NCBI GenBank assembly: GCA_023078555.1
Contig: CM041200.1
Coordinates: 3,651,921 to 3,715,920, forward strand
Length of the DNA: 64,000 nt
Direction of reading: 5' to 3'
Source: Ulva prolifera
Lineage: Eukaryota; Chlorophyta; Ulvophyceae; Ulvales; Ulvaceae
Position 1 is the first letter of the stretch; the number at the start of each line of letters is the position of its first letter. Made by a program: the position numbers and the translations under genes. The notes beneath the pieces are model-generated. The model was not told where the DNA came from. It saw only the letters and a list, made by a program, of their open reading frames with translations, and searched no databases. Below, piece by piece: positions 35,309-47,843 of the stretch.

Positions 35309-37601
35309 ATGGTTGACTGTATTCCTTTAATCGCTGCCCCAAAGGACGGGTCGTGGATTGCGATCGCTTGCGGCCGTGATGTCTGCATTTTTCAGGGGTA
35401 CGTAACCTTAACCATCAATCTGGCCACAGATTCCCGACACACACTTGCCTTGCATGGCCTGATCGGTGGTGGCCCCGGGGTGCAGTGTTGACAAGCCAAC
35501 AGTGCTGTCAAGCTCAGAGAATGTGCGCACCCTGTGCGCCAGCCCCAACCAGGCCTGGCTCCTAAGCTCAGGAGATGACAAAGAAGTCAAAATATGGTCA
35601 ACACAGCTTTGGAAGTGCGACAGTCAAAGCACAGCTGCGAAGAAGGTGCATCGGGTCCCCGCTTATAAATTGCGCACCAGTCACTGAGGTCTCCATGAAA
35701 ACAATATTGATGCCTACTTGCAGGTTTCATCTGCTTGTTTCACACCTGATAGCGAATATGCAATTGTCGGTGATAAGTTTGGGGATGTCTACATCATGCC
35801 GACTCATGGCAAGGACACAGGGCTGAGGCCCCTGTTAGGCCACTACTGTTCGATACTCACAACAGTGTCAGTGGAAAGGACGGGCAGGTGATTCTCGTGG
35901 GCTAGCTTTCGTTGCTGTGAACTGCGTATTCACTGCTCTCACACTATCCAGTTTCGCAACTGTGCAGGTTGGTGGCTTCCGGGGACAGGGACGGGAAGCT
36001 GCGTGTGAGTATACTACCAGAAGATCCTCTGTCAGGAAGTTGGGAAATAGAGTCGTTCTGCCTGCTACATACGGCAGCAATCACATGCTCCGCCTTCACT
36101 TCTACTGGCGAAAGTCAAGAAGATATCCTGGTCTCAGGCGCACTGGACGGACAAGTCATCGCATGGAATCAAACCACTGGGGAGGATCTCTGCATTGTGC
36201 AGGCATCCAGAAGCACGGCAAGCAACGCCTCTGACAAAATCACAGGTACTGCCACCACCCTGCACTGGAATCATGTGTTGAGTTGTTCTGAAGGCCCTCC
36301 AGGACACCATCGGGTGGACAATTATCTGCAATGGTTTTGCAGTTCCTTTGCCAGCCATGTCCGTAATCCATAGCTCTTATGCTTCTGGTAGCATATGGCG
36401 AGTCCGGCTAGCATTGTTACTGTGTTTACTGCGAGTGCACTCTCGTAGGTCCGAATGCAGCCAACGACTTCACTGCTTGGGTGGCAAGCTTCAGGCGAGC
36501 GAAGCCTGGCGGGCGGCCGATACGGTGCATGTCAATGGCGAATCCCACGGACAGTGTCTTGTCCAGCCCACCGCCAACAGCAGCACCAAGACACAAAGCC
36601 CCGGTCGGCGACATCCTCAGCCATACGTGCATATGTGCTCCGCCTCCCCACGCAACAGCCACCCACACTCACGGCCGCTTCTGTCCAGAAAGCTGATATG
36701 CCACAGCGTCCAAAGTGGGGTATACATGCAGGCAGTGTGGTTGCAATGGCAGCACAGGGCCAGATGGTGGCTGTAGCATTGGAGGGGGAGGCAGCGGTCT
36801 TAGTGCTGCGCTGCTGCCGAGACGGCAACGGGGCTGTGCAGCTGCAAGAAGTGTCCCGGGCTGCCGCAGACGGCATATTGCTGCCCTCCAGCCTCGTGTT
36901 CACCTCTGCGCAGGAGCTGTGGCTTGTGGGCTGTGCATCTGCGGACGGCAAGGGAGCCGTGCGGGCTGGCTGCATACAGCAAAGAGGTGCGGACCGGCCA
37001 CCAGCGCTTGCCACAGCAGAGCTCGAGGCTTTTGCTTCACATGCTTCCTGTCCTCCGGTGTGTCGGCAAAGTGCCTCGATAGACACCTTCAGGCAATAAG
37101 TTATGGTATGGAAAGTTGCAGCGGCTGCTGGCGTGCTGTGCCCTTGCATGATGCCAATGGAGATCGAGTGCATCTGTTGCATGTGTGCATGCTACATATG
37201 CCGGGTATTGCTTCCACGTATTACTTTCCAGGTGTCTGGACCTGCTCTTGTAACCAGTGCAAGACCTGGGCTGGCTGGTAGCGTCCATTTGGTGTTGTAG
37301 GGGTGGGGAGTTCGGCCCTTCTGCTTGTGGCAGGGTACAGTGTGATCTGATCAGTTTTCTGTATGAAGGTGACGGCAGCTGGCACTGCTGCCGTGAGTCA
37401 GAGCTAGCGGCCAGAATTTGCGAGCACATGGACACGCTAGCCTTCGAGAAGGTTGCACAGTATAGTTCGATGTTGCACAAACGCGAGTATCTTCCTGAGG
37501 AGAAAGCAGAGCGCCAGGGACAGAACAAGAAGCGGCATCGGAATGGCAATGAGGCAGTAGCCGCTGACACTGCGCAGTTGGAGCCAGTTGTTGTGCAGTA
37601 A
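35309..37601 (+). CDS. WDR4: WDR4/TRM82-like non-catalytic subunit of tRNA m7G46 methyltransferase
   Basis: ATG 35309 opens MVDCIPLIAAPKDGSWIAIA, first blade of a WD40 propeller. The next exons join in phase: SSSENVRTLCASPNQAWLLS then DKEVKIW; SACFTPDSEYAIVGDKFGDV then LRPLLGHYCSILTTV; LVASGDRDGKLRVSILPED then IESFCLLHTAAITCSAF; ILVSGALDGQVIAWNQTTGE. These are the Trm82/WDR4 signatures, especially DKFGDV, LLGH and DRDGKLRVS. A later exon has VVAMAAQGQMVAVALEGEAA then SSLVFTSAQELWLVG, and the last exon (from about 37365) has the charged tail FEKVAQYSSMLHKREYLP and ends at 37601. The partner METTL1/Trm8 methylates G46 of tRNA; WDR4 scaffolds it. Exon borders at 36250-36740 are not fully resolved. 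Confidence 0.9.
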
Positions 37602-37860
37602 TGCACTTTTTGCACATGATCTGAGTGCCGGCACATCTTGAGATGCGCGGACCGAGTCCACCTGCGTTCCTGTATTGTATACAATGCCAAGTCAGTGCTG
37701 TCTGAGATCACATTTCAGCATTCAGCACAAACATCTGCGTCCATATGTACCGCCATCAATTATGGTTCGTTGCCTACCCCAACTGGTGCCTCGTATTAAT
37801 GGCATCGGTATTGGTGAAGCACATCGAACAATACTGCTGCACACTTGCCCGATCATGTGT

Positions 37861-38310
37861 TCATAGGAGTGCAGCCTGGAACTCGATGTAGTCGATGTTC
37901 CAAGGCGCCCCATCGACGACACGGTGGCAAACCAGGTGCTGTGGTAGCCTTCGTGCGTCGCTGAAGCCTGGGGGCAAAGGCAATTGCCTACATGCATTTA
38001 TGTGTGAGCTTGCATGGACTCTGTGAATGCCAGCGTATCCAAGCAGGTCACAGTCACGCAGACGTTAGCATTGTGAATGTTAGGCTGTATACAGCAAACG
38101 TCATCTCTTGGACAGGATCTTGTCCTAAATGACACTTACTGTTCGGTCCTTCAGGCCAGCGTGATGCGTTGTTGCAGAGATCAAGCACCACACCAGTATG
38201 ATCACCACAAAACAAGCCAAGGTGAAGAATTGTTGTGCCATGAACGATACAAGTCAAGCATGAGCGGCTCGATGCAAGCTCCAGGTTGTCAATCTCACAG
38301 AAACAGCTTC
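37861..38310 (-). CDS. unknown protein, two C-terminal exons
   Basis: Two minus-strand exons join in phase across GTAAGT...CCCCAG. The first (about 38290-38140) reads EIDNLELASSRSCLTCIVHG, then LFCGDHTGVVLDLCNNASRW. The second reads RRLPQHLVCHRVVDGAPWNI, then DYIEFQAALL and stops at 37861. No start codon is visible, so there must be an upstream exon. The nearest upstream gene on this strand is the DUF716 protein, whose stop is at 38356. A donor CAG|GTGCCA inside its last exon would join these in frame, making them an alternative C-terminus. Otherwise this is a separate unknown gene. It faces WDR4 tail to tail. Confidence 0.45.
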
Positions 38311-38355
38311 AGCTGTCATAGGTACTGAGATCATGCACGCTGTGGATGACAGAGC

Positions 38356-40042
38356 TCAGACGCTGGCCTTCAGTGGCACCTGATCATCATGCTTGTAAGT
38401 TGAGACCAGCTCCTGCAGGCGCAAGCGGCCGGACTTCCCGGTATTGGCACGCTCGATGATCTCAAACCCACGCTGAGCTCTGGGCTTCCCAGCAAAGCAG
38501 TGCACAACGACTACAAACGCAAGAAGCATCACCACTGCCACCAACATGGCATGAGTCACGAAAAGCGTAGGCAGGAACATAGTGGCACCCATCCGATTTG
38601 CATCATCATCTTTCCATGCTGGGTTTCCCAAAAACAGCACCCTTCCAGCCTGCATCAGCAGTGCAGGCATGTCTCACCTGGCAGCTATCCAATGGGCCAT
38701 TTGGGCCATTTATGGCACAAAGAAACAATGGAGTGTGCTTCATGCGCACACATGCATCCATGCAGCGCACCGTACGAGGTCATTTTTTGACACACCTATA
38801 GAGATGACTGTGAACAGGAAGGGGCAACAGGCTTGCTTGGGCCGCTTCTGCGATGCTCGATGAAGGAGAAACAGAAATCGGGTAAGCAAGGAACAGACAA
38901 TCAGTGCGGCATGATGGAGCGATTGCACACCTGACACCACCATGTCCCTTGAAGCAAGACGGCCCAGCACCGGGCGAGGCTCACCAGCACAGATGTAGGG
39001 AATACCACCTCAAGAAACACAAACAGGGCACATGCTGCTGTGATCATGACCAGCAGCAGGTGCACCAGTATTTCTAGATCTGTGCCTTTCAGGTGGAAAG
39101 CGAGGAGGATGCCCTCGACTGAGAATGCTGCGCCCAAGAACACCTGCACGGCAGCACTATTGAAGCAGATAAGGGCGACATGGCGAATTAAAACATGGTA
39201 ACAATGACAGGTTGGGCGTGAACAATCAAATATACTTTTTCATGAAAGGTGCCAAAATGCGGGGCTGTCGATGGCGGGACTCCCGTCCTCAGGAGCAGAC
39301 AAGAGCGCGCAACTGAAGTAAATTACTCAACGAGCAGCATGGGCATGTGGGGCAGAAAACCCACAGCGGGAGCATGCAGATACAGGGCGTGGCTGGCGTG
39401 CAGTGCTTTTACCTGTTCAGTGCCCGGGGGAAGCTCAATTGCCGCACCAACCAGATCGACACACCCTGAGACCATGACAGCGCCAAACATGGTCGCATGC
39501 TGCCAATTGTTCAGGTGTCCAGGTATGAACTGCCCTTCATCGCTGTAAAGGGTCCTGCAGATTACGCACGGTCACAGGTAGCTGCGACTTTGCAATACAT
39601 CTGCAGGATCTGCATTCGTGTGGGCAGACAACACATGCACATTTGGGGCCGACACGTGGCTACTCGCTATATAGAGTGCTGCATGCCAATGCGTGCGACT
39701 GCCACATGTCACAACTATGGCAGTGTGCAGCTTTGCAGTTGTAGGCTCGTACCGCCACTTCCCATGAGACAGCCACAGCTCCCCTAAGATTCCAATAAAT
39801 GGCAGCACAAGCTTAGCAAGTGGCTCCAAAGGCAGCTTGCTGAGGTATGTGGAGTGGTAGTATGATCGGCTTGTGAATTCTTTGCGGTGCTGAGCTCTAT
39901 GTATTTGGATGCTGACGATATTGGCGAACCACCAGGTTGCCCAGATCAGAAAGAAACTACCAGGAAGCACATGTCCGCCGAGGGAGCCATGTTGATGTTT
40001 GTGAGCGGTATGGTCGTCGCCCGGGCTCATAGTTTTGTCCAT
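38356..40042 (-). CDS. DUF716/TMEM45-family multi-span membrane protein
   Basis: The start is ATG 40042 (the codon before it is GTG). The first exon has GGHVLPGSFFLIWATWWFAN, the DUF716 signature, and later LPFIGILGELWLSHGKWR. The second joins in phase and carries the family motif HLNNWQHATMFGAVMVSGCV. Two more exons, about 39125-38930 and 38650-38356, encode hydrophobic spans (LEILVHLLLVMITAACALFV and HAMLVAVVMLLAFVVVVHCF) and a basic tail ending at TGA 38358-38356. The family has about seven membrane spans. Plant members respond to viruses and herbivory and animal TMEM45 proteins sit in endomembranes, but the function is unknown. It is divergent from DLEC1, with about 510 bases between the starts. 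Confidence 0.85.
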
Positions 40043-40555
40043 CACCGTTTACAGAGCCATCTCCGAGATGACGAGCGTGATAACGCGTTATTGGCAGAGT
40101 GTTCTGCGTCCCAGCAAGCGCGCGCATGCACGTGGTATGAAAATCATACATCCTGAAACAACGTGAAACATCTGAGCTATCGTCGCGATGCGTGAGACCC
40201 AGGAGTCTCGGATCGACTCCATGCCGAATGCCGCATGCAGGGCTGCCCTGGGACATGCTTCGTCAATGCATTGGCCGATGCACACTGTACTGTCGACCAC
40301 AGATCAGCCTGCCTTCGCCCTCCTGTACGCATGCACAGCCTATGGTCACTGCTTGACGACGGTGTGCATAGCCACACTGTGCGTATGTCGAGATACGGGT
40401 AATCGACGCCAGCCTGGGCAAGTTGTCTCCGTTAATGCAGCTAAACCAGCACAACTCGTCGTTGGAGCTGTAGCTGTGTCATATCAATCTATCTGCATGT
40501 TGTAGTGTACCTCCTCTATCTGTGCGGTAATGTCCTCGCTTCCAGGCAGTTGAGC
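40043..40555. other. shared upstream region of DUF716 and DLEC1 genes
   Basis: A 513-base divergent promoter interval. No TATA box or other element can be called with confidence. Confidence 0.4.
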
Positions 40556-43500
40556 ATGGGGACCGAAGCAGTGTCGTCCGTTGGGCCAGGCCTAGAGCAT
40601 GCGTCACCAGACCTACTCGAGCTCTTCGACCGTATAACAAATGAGATTTCAAATGATACGCTGTTTCAGACGGAAGAAGCTCCTGCGTTAGCTGATGATC
40701 CGATAGAATCGGAGGCAGCTGTCGAGGATGGCACAAAGAACACACAAGCAGCAGCAGGCACTAAAGGTTGGTCGAAGAAAGAGTCTCCGAGCACAAAGGA
40801 CAAGGCAGGACCTGAAGCTGCCGCGACGGTGCCTGTGGATGCTGCTTCTGCTGTCCTTGAAACACCTGATCCCGCGGCTGAAGACGAATTTGATGCGCAA
40901 ATCAAAGCTGTGCAAGCCAAAGTGAGTGATCTGCTCGTTCTTGAATATGAATGTCACTCTAGGGCGTCTTTTGGCCGTTGATCAAGCCTTTCTGCACAGG
41001 CAGAGGAGGATCTCAGGGCCAGCATTGCCCTCGAGCAGCACTTGATAGAGCAGCATGACGCAATGGAGCGAGCTACTGCAGCTGATATGGCCGCAAAAGA
41101 TGAGCTATACACAAGGTTTTGGCGCTATTCCGGAGTTCCACATGCTCCTGCTAAGCTTCAGCTGGACAGCGAGCGGATCAGAGCTGCGGGGCTGGTGGAC
41201 CCAACGGCTGTGCTTCAAGCATTGAGAGACACCCAACAGAAGACTGTCCTGAACCCTCCTGTTACAAAGGCATTTTCTGATAATACAGCCCTTCCACATT
41301 ATCTAGCCAGCACGGCGGCGAATAGAAACCGAGAAAGTGGGAGACAGGATGCGATAGCCAAGTGCAGGAAGTCTATCCGGGAAGGAAAAGCTTTCACATG
41401 GCATTCTCTCCCAAAACCACAGCTAGATGCAGCCGTCAAAGCAAGCCGCCAACGGCAGAAGCTGACCAGCCTGCGCATGAATGGTGCTTTCCTGATGTTG
41501 GAGTCCTGTAAGCGCAACAGCTGCAACATGGATCGTTTGGTTCTAGTCTGCACATCAAACGAGTGCAGGAGATCAATGGGATGCTGAGCGGCGAGTCATC
41601 CAGCGGATAAAAGACAAACTGAACTTCACGAGGAACCCACGCTTTCAGGATACAATGTCAAAATCAGAAATTCCGGCCATACAGGATCCGTTGATGAGCA
41701 GACCCAGATTTGGTGTGGGAGTCGTAAGCAAGGGCACAAAGAAGAAGCCGAGCCTGACATCTAGAGCCGATGCTAGCTTTGTGTGCGAGCCTGCCGATGT
41801 CCTTTTCACAGACTGGCATCCAGGAAGTGTATATGAAGCTGTGGTGCAGGCAGGTTCCAGCTGCATCATTCATGCCCATGTTCCATGCCTACACCATATC
41901 TCCTAGCATTTTTACATGTCTAGTCCATGTTGGTTCATGCTGCAGATCCGCAATGTGAGCGCCACATTGCAGCGGGTCCGCGTTCTCCCAGCCTCCACTC
42001 AGTACTTTCATGTATCCCGTCTTGCACTCCCAGCAGCTGAAGGCGTGATTGCCCCTGGAGTGCATGGAGAAGTCCGGATAAAGTTCACTCCAGACTCACT
42101 GGCAGACTTCTCAGATGAACTGACGGTCGTCACCGAAAAGGGCGCAATTGCAGTGCCACTGATCGCTCATCGGGATCCCCCCATGCTGGAGCTGGAAAGT
42201 TGCGTGAGCTTCGGGGCCGTATATGTTGGCAACAGTGTCACGCGCGAGGTGGTGGTGCGGGCACATAGCGGCGGGGGTGCATTCAGAGTGGTGTCCTCCC
42301 GTGCCTGGACCGACCAGGCACTGGATGTGCATGAGACGGATCACATCTCGCTGCCCGGGGGCCTCACCATCAGCCCTGCAATTTTCTCTCTTGCTGCTGG
42401 CAACACAGTCATCATGAATTTCACCTTTGCCCCAATCGCACAAGGTATGTGATGACATTGTATATCGTTGCCCGGGGAGTTGCTGACCCCCCCAACTTGG
42501 GGTCACCCAATTCTCATCCATGTTGGACAAGACATGGGCCGGAGTTCACAGCCTCTGGAAGTGAAACAGGTCCAGTGAAATATGTGCTGTTGTGTAGGTC
42601 CTGTCGAGGCGTCTTACATGCTCCTCTGCGATAATTGCCACCACCGTGAAAACACAGTCACAGGTAGAGGAGTCGAGCCTGACGCAGTCATCGTGTCCCT
42701 TGATGGCCGACCTTACAACCACGCGGCCGGCATAGTCCGCTTTCCCAGCACCATGCCTGGGAGCTGCGCCAAGCGCACCCTGACCATGCGAAACGCTTGC
42801 AGTGCCCCTCTGCCGTTCAAATGGGCCATCAGCAACATTGCTCCACATGCCAACCTCTCCAAACTCAAGTCTCACGCTTTCAAGCTGCTGCCAGAGCATG
42901 GTGTCATGGCGCCCCGGGAAGAAGTTCTGTTCGATGTGTTATTTGCCCCCGACTGCTGTGGAACTCTCGTCAGTGCCGCCAATTTCGAGATGGAGCCCAG
43001 TGCTGTCAACGGTACCTGTAGCGATGCAAACGCAGCGGTGCGGCGGATCCAGCTTCGCATGGAGGGCTTTTCTCCTGTCCACCCCGCCTCGGTGTATCCT
43101 CGCATGCTGCTTGCACCCGAGGACCTGGAGGTTGGCAGCACATTTTCTCAATCATTCGTCATTAAAAATCCTGCAGACACGCCAGCCAAGTTTCGGATTT
43201 CGGGGGCGTCTGATGGCCCGGTGGCGGCGTCGATAGAGCAGGGCACGGTTGCGCCTCGGTCCCAGGAGGTCATCCGTATCACCGTGGGCACATGTGAGGA
43301 ACTGGAACTGGAACAAACGCTGCGATGCCACATTGAGCATGGCTTCGAGTACACAGTCCACGTGTGTGCCGCGTTCACGCGGTACCTGCCAGTGCAGCTA
43401 CTTACAGCAGGCATCGATTTCGGCTTGGTGTGCCGGGGCACAACAGCAGTCGCGACACTTGAGCTACGAAATCCTAGCTTGATCAATGCCGCTCCGTGGT

Positions 43501-46328
43501 CTGTGTCCTGCGTGGCACCAGCAGTGCACACTGTGGCCATGGTGGAGGCCCCGCAGAAGTACGAGTCGCTGCAGCCAGATCAGTCTTGCACCGTGGAGCT
43601 GCAGTGCACAGGAGTCGCCGCTGGCCTGCTTCACGGGCATGCACGTGTCTGCAGCCATGGGGCAGTGATGCTGATGCCGTTTCGAGCGAGGGTCGTGGCT
43701 CCACACATTACACTTGGCCCGGCGGGGGACAGCTTTGACCTGGGTACGTCATACCTCGGGGTACCGGTCACTCGACGTCTGGAGCTTGTTAATCGCGCAG
43801 ATGTTGAAGCCCACTGGCGACTGCGGCCGAGGCTACTCGGGAGCGGAGCAGATACTGTGCACATTGCCGGTCAAGCAGACAGTGGAGTTTTGGCTGCCAG
43901 AGCAGCGCAGGTGATTGCTGTGACAGTGACGCCACAGCATGTGGGTTGCCTGGATGGTCTACTTGTCGTTGACGTGGACCATGCAGAACATCCAGTCATT
44001 GTACCCGTCTTTTGCAGCTCAGAACGTCTGCGAGTGGAGTACAGCGTTGTGCATGGTGAACTTGAGGGAGAGGCTGTGCCCGGTGCTGCGAACACTGTAC
44101 AGGCGCTTGACAGTGGGGTGATTAGCTTTGGTGAGCGCATAAGTGTGGGAGATGTGGTGACATTGAATCTGACTCTGACAAATCCAACCGGCATTGAAGC
44201 GCCTGTGGTGATATCGCTCGATCACTTTGCAGCAGCTGGCGATGTCACATCAGTTTCCCAAGGCATGGATGCTTCATCGGACTCCTTGCCGACCAGTGGC
44301 GATAAACCTTGTCGACGTCAGCTTCTCCTGGGGGATGAACACGAGCATAAGGCTCCCTTTCGGTCCCGGATCGGGGCGGACCTCATGGCGACCCGGGCTG
44401 TGCAGGTATGCACATCAGTGTTTGTGCCACAAATGGTGCACTGGAGCACATGTGCAGTGCTCAGCGGAACTGGTGCTGATGCAGAAGGCTGCCCGAGCAC
44501 TGCTAGTTGATCGTGGTATTGCAATCAAGCTATCCACAACTGAAGCTACTCTGCCGCCGTTTGGGAGGTGTACTTTTCGGCTGCAGCTAGTCAGCAATTG
44601 TGTGGGATCGTACTTGGATCAGCTACACTGCAAAGTGGGTGATCTCAAGCCCACTAAGTTTTGGGTCCAGGCGGGGATCATTGGGTCAGCAGTGTGCTTC
44701 TACCTCAGTTTCCTGCACTTTTGTTGTACCAGCCCTACTCCAACATCAAGCCTGTCCAGGTGCACGTTCAACGTGAGGCTGCATTTATAAGCGGCCTCCA
44801 TAAGCAAGTCAGCACAACTACTCGCATCGACTTCGGAGCTGTGCCACAAGCAATCCCAGTAACCAGATCATTCTACGTGTTCAACCAGTCAAGTTTTGAC
44901 GTCGACCTTCAATTGGGTGTACATACTTGGGAGAAGCAGCCAGGTGCCCGACTCGTCGATGTCGGCCTCCAAGTGCAAGCAGATGGCCATGTTATGCTAT
45001 CAGCCAGGTACAGCCACTGCGTTGTCCCGCACAGGAGCCACCTATCCACAAACACAGCATCTGGCGACACAGACTGTTCATATTCAGAACGATGCAAAAA
45101 TGCACGCAGCGCCTGCAGGGCAAGGACCACAGCGGTAAAAGAGTACGCAAGCTTCACCATCCAGCCGCAGAGCGTGCAACTGGAACCAGGCATGAGCAGA
45201 AAAGTCGCAGTCCATTTCTCGTCGCCCCTTGCGATTCATCATGAAGCGTTTGTGCTGGGGACACAACAGCTGCGCTATAATGCTGAGACGCCCACCACTG
45301 CAACGATAGTATCACATGCAGACACTGAGCCGGCCGAGGTGGTCCTGCGAGGGTCTTTCCACCCACATGCCGGGCCACCGCCGGAACCTGTGCTGCCGTT
45401 GAAGGTGGCCCTGTCATCGCATTGCATTCAGGCCAGGCTGGAGCACGGACAGCGAAGGCCGCTAAACTGGGTGATCCACAGAATCCATGGACCAAGCGCA
45501 GGCAGCAGGCAGCAAACCATAACATTCTGCAACCGCACCGCCAGCCCATTGCGATTTCACATCAACACCCAGGGGCCCTTTGAAGTCGTGCATGTCGTGA
45601 CGTCAGTTCCACAGGAGACGAGCATGTACATAGGGGCAAAGGGATTCGTTGCAGCGGAGGGAGATGAAGGAGGCGCTGATTGGAGGTTCTTGCCACCGCA
45701 AGAGAGTGTGGATGTCACAGTGCTATGTGTCCTGGCTGCTCCGAAACACTCAGCGCAGGACTGCAGTGCGACAGGGGTGCTGAGGCTGTGCTTTGGCAAT
45801 GGGGACGTTCAAGAGGAAGGCCTTGTGGCATCCATGCTGCATCCACGGCTGCGGTGCAAGGGCATGGGTGGTGCCCCCATGCAACACCTCGATTTCGGCC
45901 ATGTGGCCGTTCGCTCATGCCGGATGCTGCAGATTGTGCTAGAAAATCCTAGCGAAGTGGATGCAGTCTGGTCTGCTGCTGTGTGCGATCTTGATGCTGC
46001 TCTGTCCGTAGCATCTAGTGCTGCGCTCGCAAAAGCAAATGTCTGCAAGGATAAACAAGAAGATTCATCGGGCGTGAACAGCGTAGTTGCACTTCATGGA
46101 TTTAGTGCAGCACCTGGCAGTGGTTTGCTGCATGGATCACCACCGGAACGACCTTGTGCACAGGCAGTTTTGCGGGTGAAGTTCAGCCCAGACAGTGCGG
46201 GTGTGTTCGCAAAGGAGCTGCGCTTTATGACAACGGGCGGAGACCCCTGCAGCCTGGCAGTGAAAGGCACTGCAACGTTGGATGAAAGGGACGAACCAGA
46301 ATGGAAGCAGACAGGGCTCTTCCAGTAG
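40556..46328 (+). CDS. DLEC1: DLEC1/CFAP81-like ciliary ASH-domain protein
   Basis: About 5.8 kb coding a protein of more than 1,400 residues. DLEC1 (Chlamydomonas FAP81) is an axonemal protein built of ASPM-SPD2-Hydin immunoglobulin-like domains. ATG 40556 leads to an acidic Ala/Thr-rich N-terminus, a coiled coil (ALEQHLIEQHDAMERATAAD), then LNFTRNPRFQDTM and LFTDWHPGSVYEAVVQ. ASH repeats follow, such as RVRVLPASTQYF with GVIAPGVHGEVRIKFTPDSL, SYLGVPVTRRLELVNRADV, RIDFGAVPQAIPVTRSFYVF and LDFGHVAVRSCRMLQIVLEN, and it ends with GTATLDERDEPEW. Order and spacing match animal DLEC1 from end to end. Exon 1 is 40556-40921 and exon 2 starts at 41000, both in phase. The intron 41850-41945 appears to be GC-AG. 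Large exons (about 42.66-44.4 and 44.77-46.33 kb) hold most repeats. Confidence 0.9.
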
Positions 46329-46842
46329 CTGTTGATGAATCGGACGTTTGACAGTATTGAGGCAGGAGTCATAGATATGATGTGTAAACTAGATGTCATG
46401 GGTGACAGAGGATGCATATATGGGCAAAATTACTGAAAATTATCCTTCTGCTTCACGCGTAATGATCTTGTTGAGGTAATATTCGGGCCGGTGTTCTAGC
46501 CGCATCCGTAGGTTTAGCATATTCAGCAAAGAACAAGTCACATGCTCATGATGCTGTTGCACGATCAAACACTTTTGAACTCAGCTGTGGTGTTTTCTGA
46601 GTGCACATTCACTGGTGCACGATGGCGTTGCAACGCGTTCAGCTGTTGGCGTCGACGAGCGATAATAGCTCGAACGACTCGGCGGCGCGACAGGGGGCCC
46701 GGTGCTCATGCATACCTGCACCGGGGACGTCGGCTTGTAGTTGTCTGAGCTGAACAAAAGATAACACCCCGATACTTATTCCAGACACGTCTGGCAAACC
46801 TTCCTTTCTGTGGGTTGGGGAATTTCCGGAGCGTCCTGCGCA
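46329..46842. other. DLEC1-RPL9 intergenic region
   Basis: Contains the DLEC1 TGTAA at 46383 and the RPL9 promoter and leader. Nothing else recognised. Confidence 0.4.
46383..46387 (+). other. TGTAA poly(A) signal after DLEC1
   Basis: TGTAA 55 bases past the DLEC1 stop codon. Confidence 0.5.
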
Positions 46843-47843
46843 ATGAAGCCCATTTTGGCAACAAAGGAACTCGTGATCCCCGAGGGGGTCGAGGTGACCG
46901 TCAAGTCGCGACGCATCACTGTAAAGGGTCCACGGGGTCAGCTCTTTAAAGATCTGTCTCACATTGCTGCCGACATGTTCCTCGTGGAGGAGGATGGCGA
47001 GAAGAAACTCAAGGTCGAGATCCACTTCAGCTCACGCAAGGGCCTGTCCTCTCTGCGAACAGTTGTCAGCCATGTCAGCAACTTGATCATTGGCGTGACA
47101 AAGGGATTCAGGTGTGCCGGCTTTCAATGCTGGCGATGCTATGTCAGTGCCAGTGGCCCGCACAAGCGCTTGCCTTACCCCGGTCAACGTGATCAAACTT
47201 CGTGAAGCCTGTACTTTGTCGCTATTACGCAATATCTTATATTCCGCGAGGCTTCCGGATTGTATCCTTACGCATGGCACCTGTGATGGCATGCTCAGGT
47301 CTTTCGCAGCATTCTCGCCTTTCCGTTAGGCCACTGGCTGAATAGATTGCTATAACCGTGCCCAACTTCATCACTATAATGAAAGCTGTGCAGATATAAG
47401 ATGCGCTTGGTGTATGCCCATTTCCCTATCAATGCTAACGCAGAGAAGGGTGGTGAGGAGCTGTCGATCCGTAACTTCCTTGGGGAGAAGATCGTGAGGA
47501 GCATCCCCATGTGTGAGGGTGTGAAGGTGACCAAGGATCTCGATGTTAAGGATCAGCTGCTGTTTGAGGGCAACAGCATTGAGAATGTGTCCCGGTATGC
47601 ACCAGCTTTCTACACATTACAGGCACCAATCAACATGTGTGGCGTGGTATCAACACACCTCTTCGGAGCTGTTAGATTGTAGGAGGTATTTATGGTCTTT
47701 CCTTTCTCTCTTTCTCATTCTGCGTTTGTTGTTGCAGGTCATGTGCGCTTGTGCACCAGTCGTGCCTGGTGAAGCACAAGGACATTCGGAAGTTCCTTGA
47801 TGGAATCTACATTCAGGAAAAGGGCACACTCGAGCAGCAGTAG
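46843..47843 (+). CDS. RPL9: 60S ribosomal protein L9 (uL6)
   Basis: Three exons (46843-47111, 47394-47594, 47738-47843) give exactly 191 residues, the normal length of eukaryotic uL6. It binds 28S rRNA near the sarcin-ricin loop and GTPase centre of the large cytosolic subunit. Characteristic blocks are [20 protein letters not shown] then [32 protein letters not shown] crossing the first intron; [14 protein letters not shown]; and [13 protein letters not shown] near the end. The start is the first ATG of the exon. Donors are GTGTGC and GTATGC. A TGTAA follows 7 bases after the stop. Confidence 0.97.
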
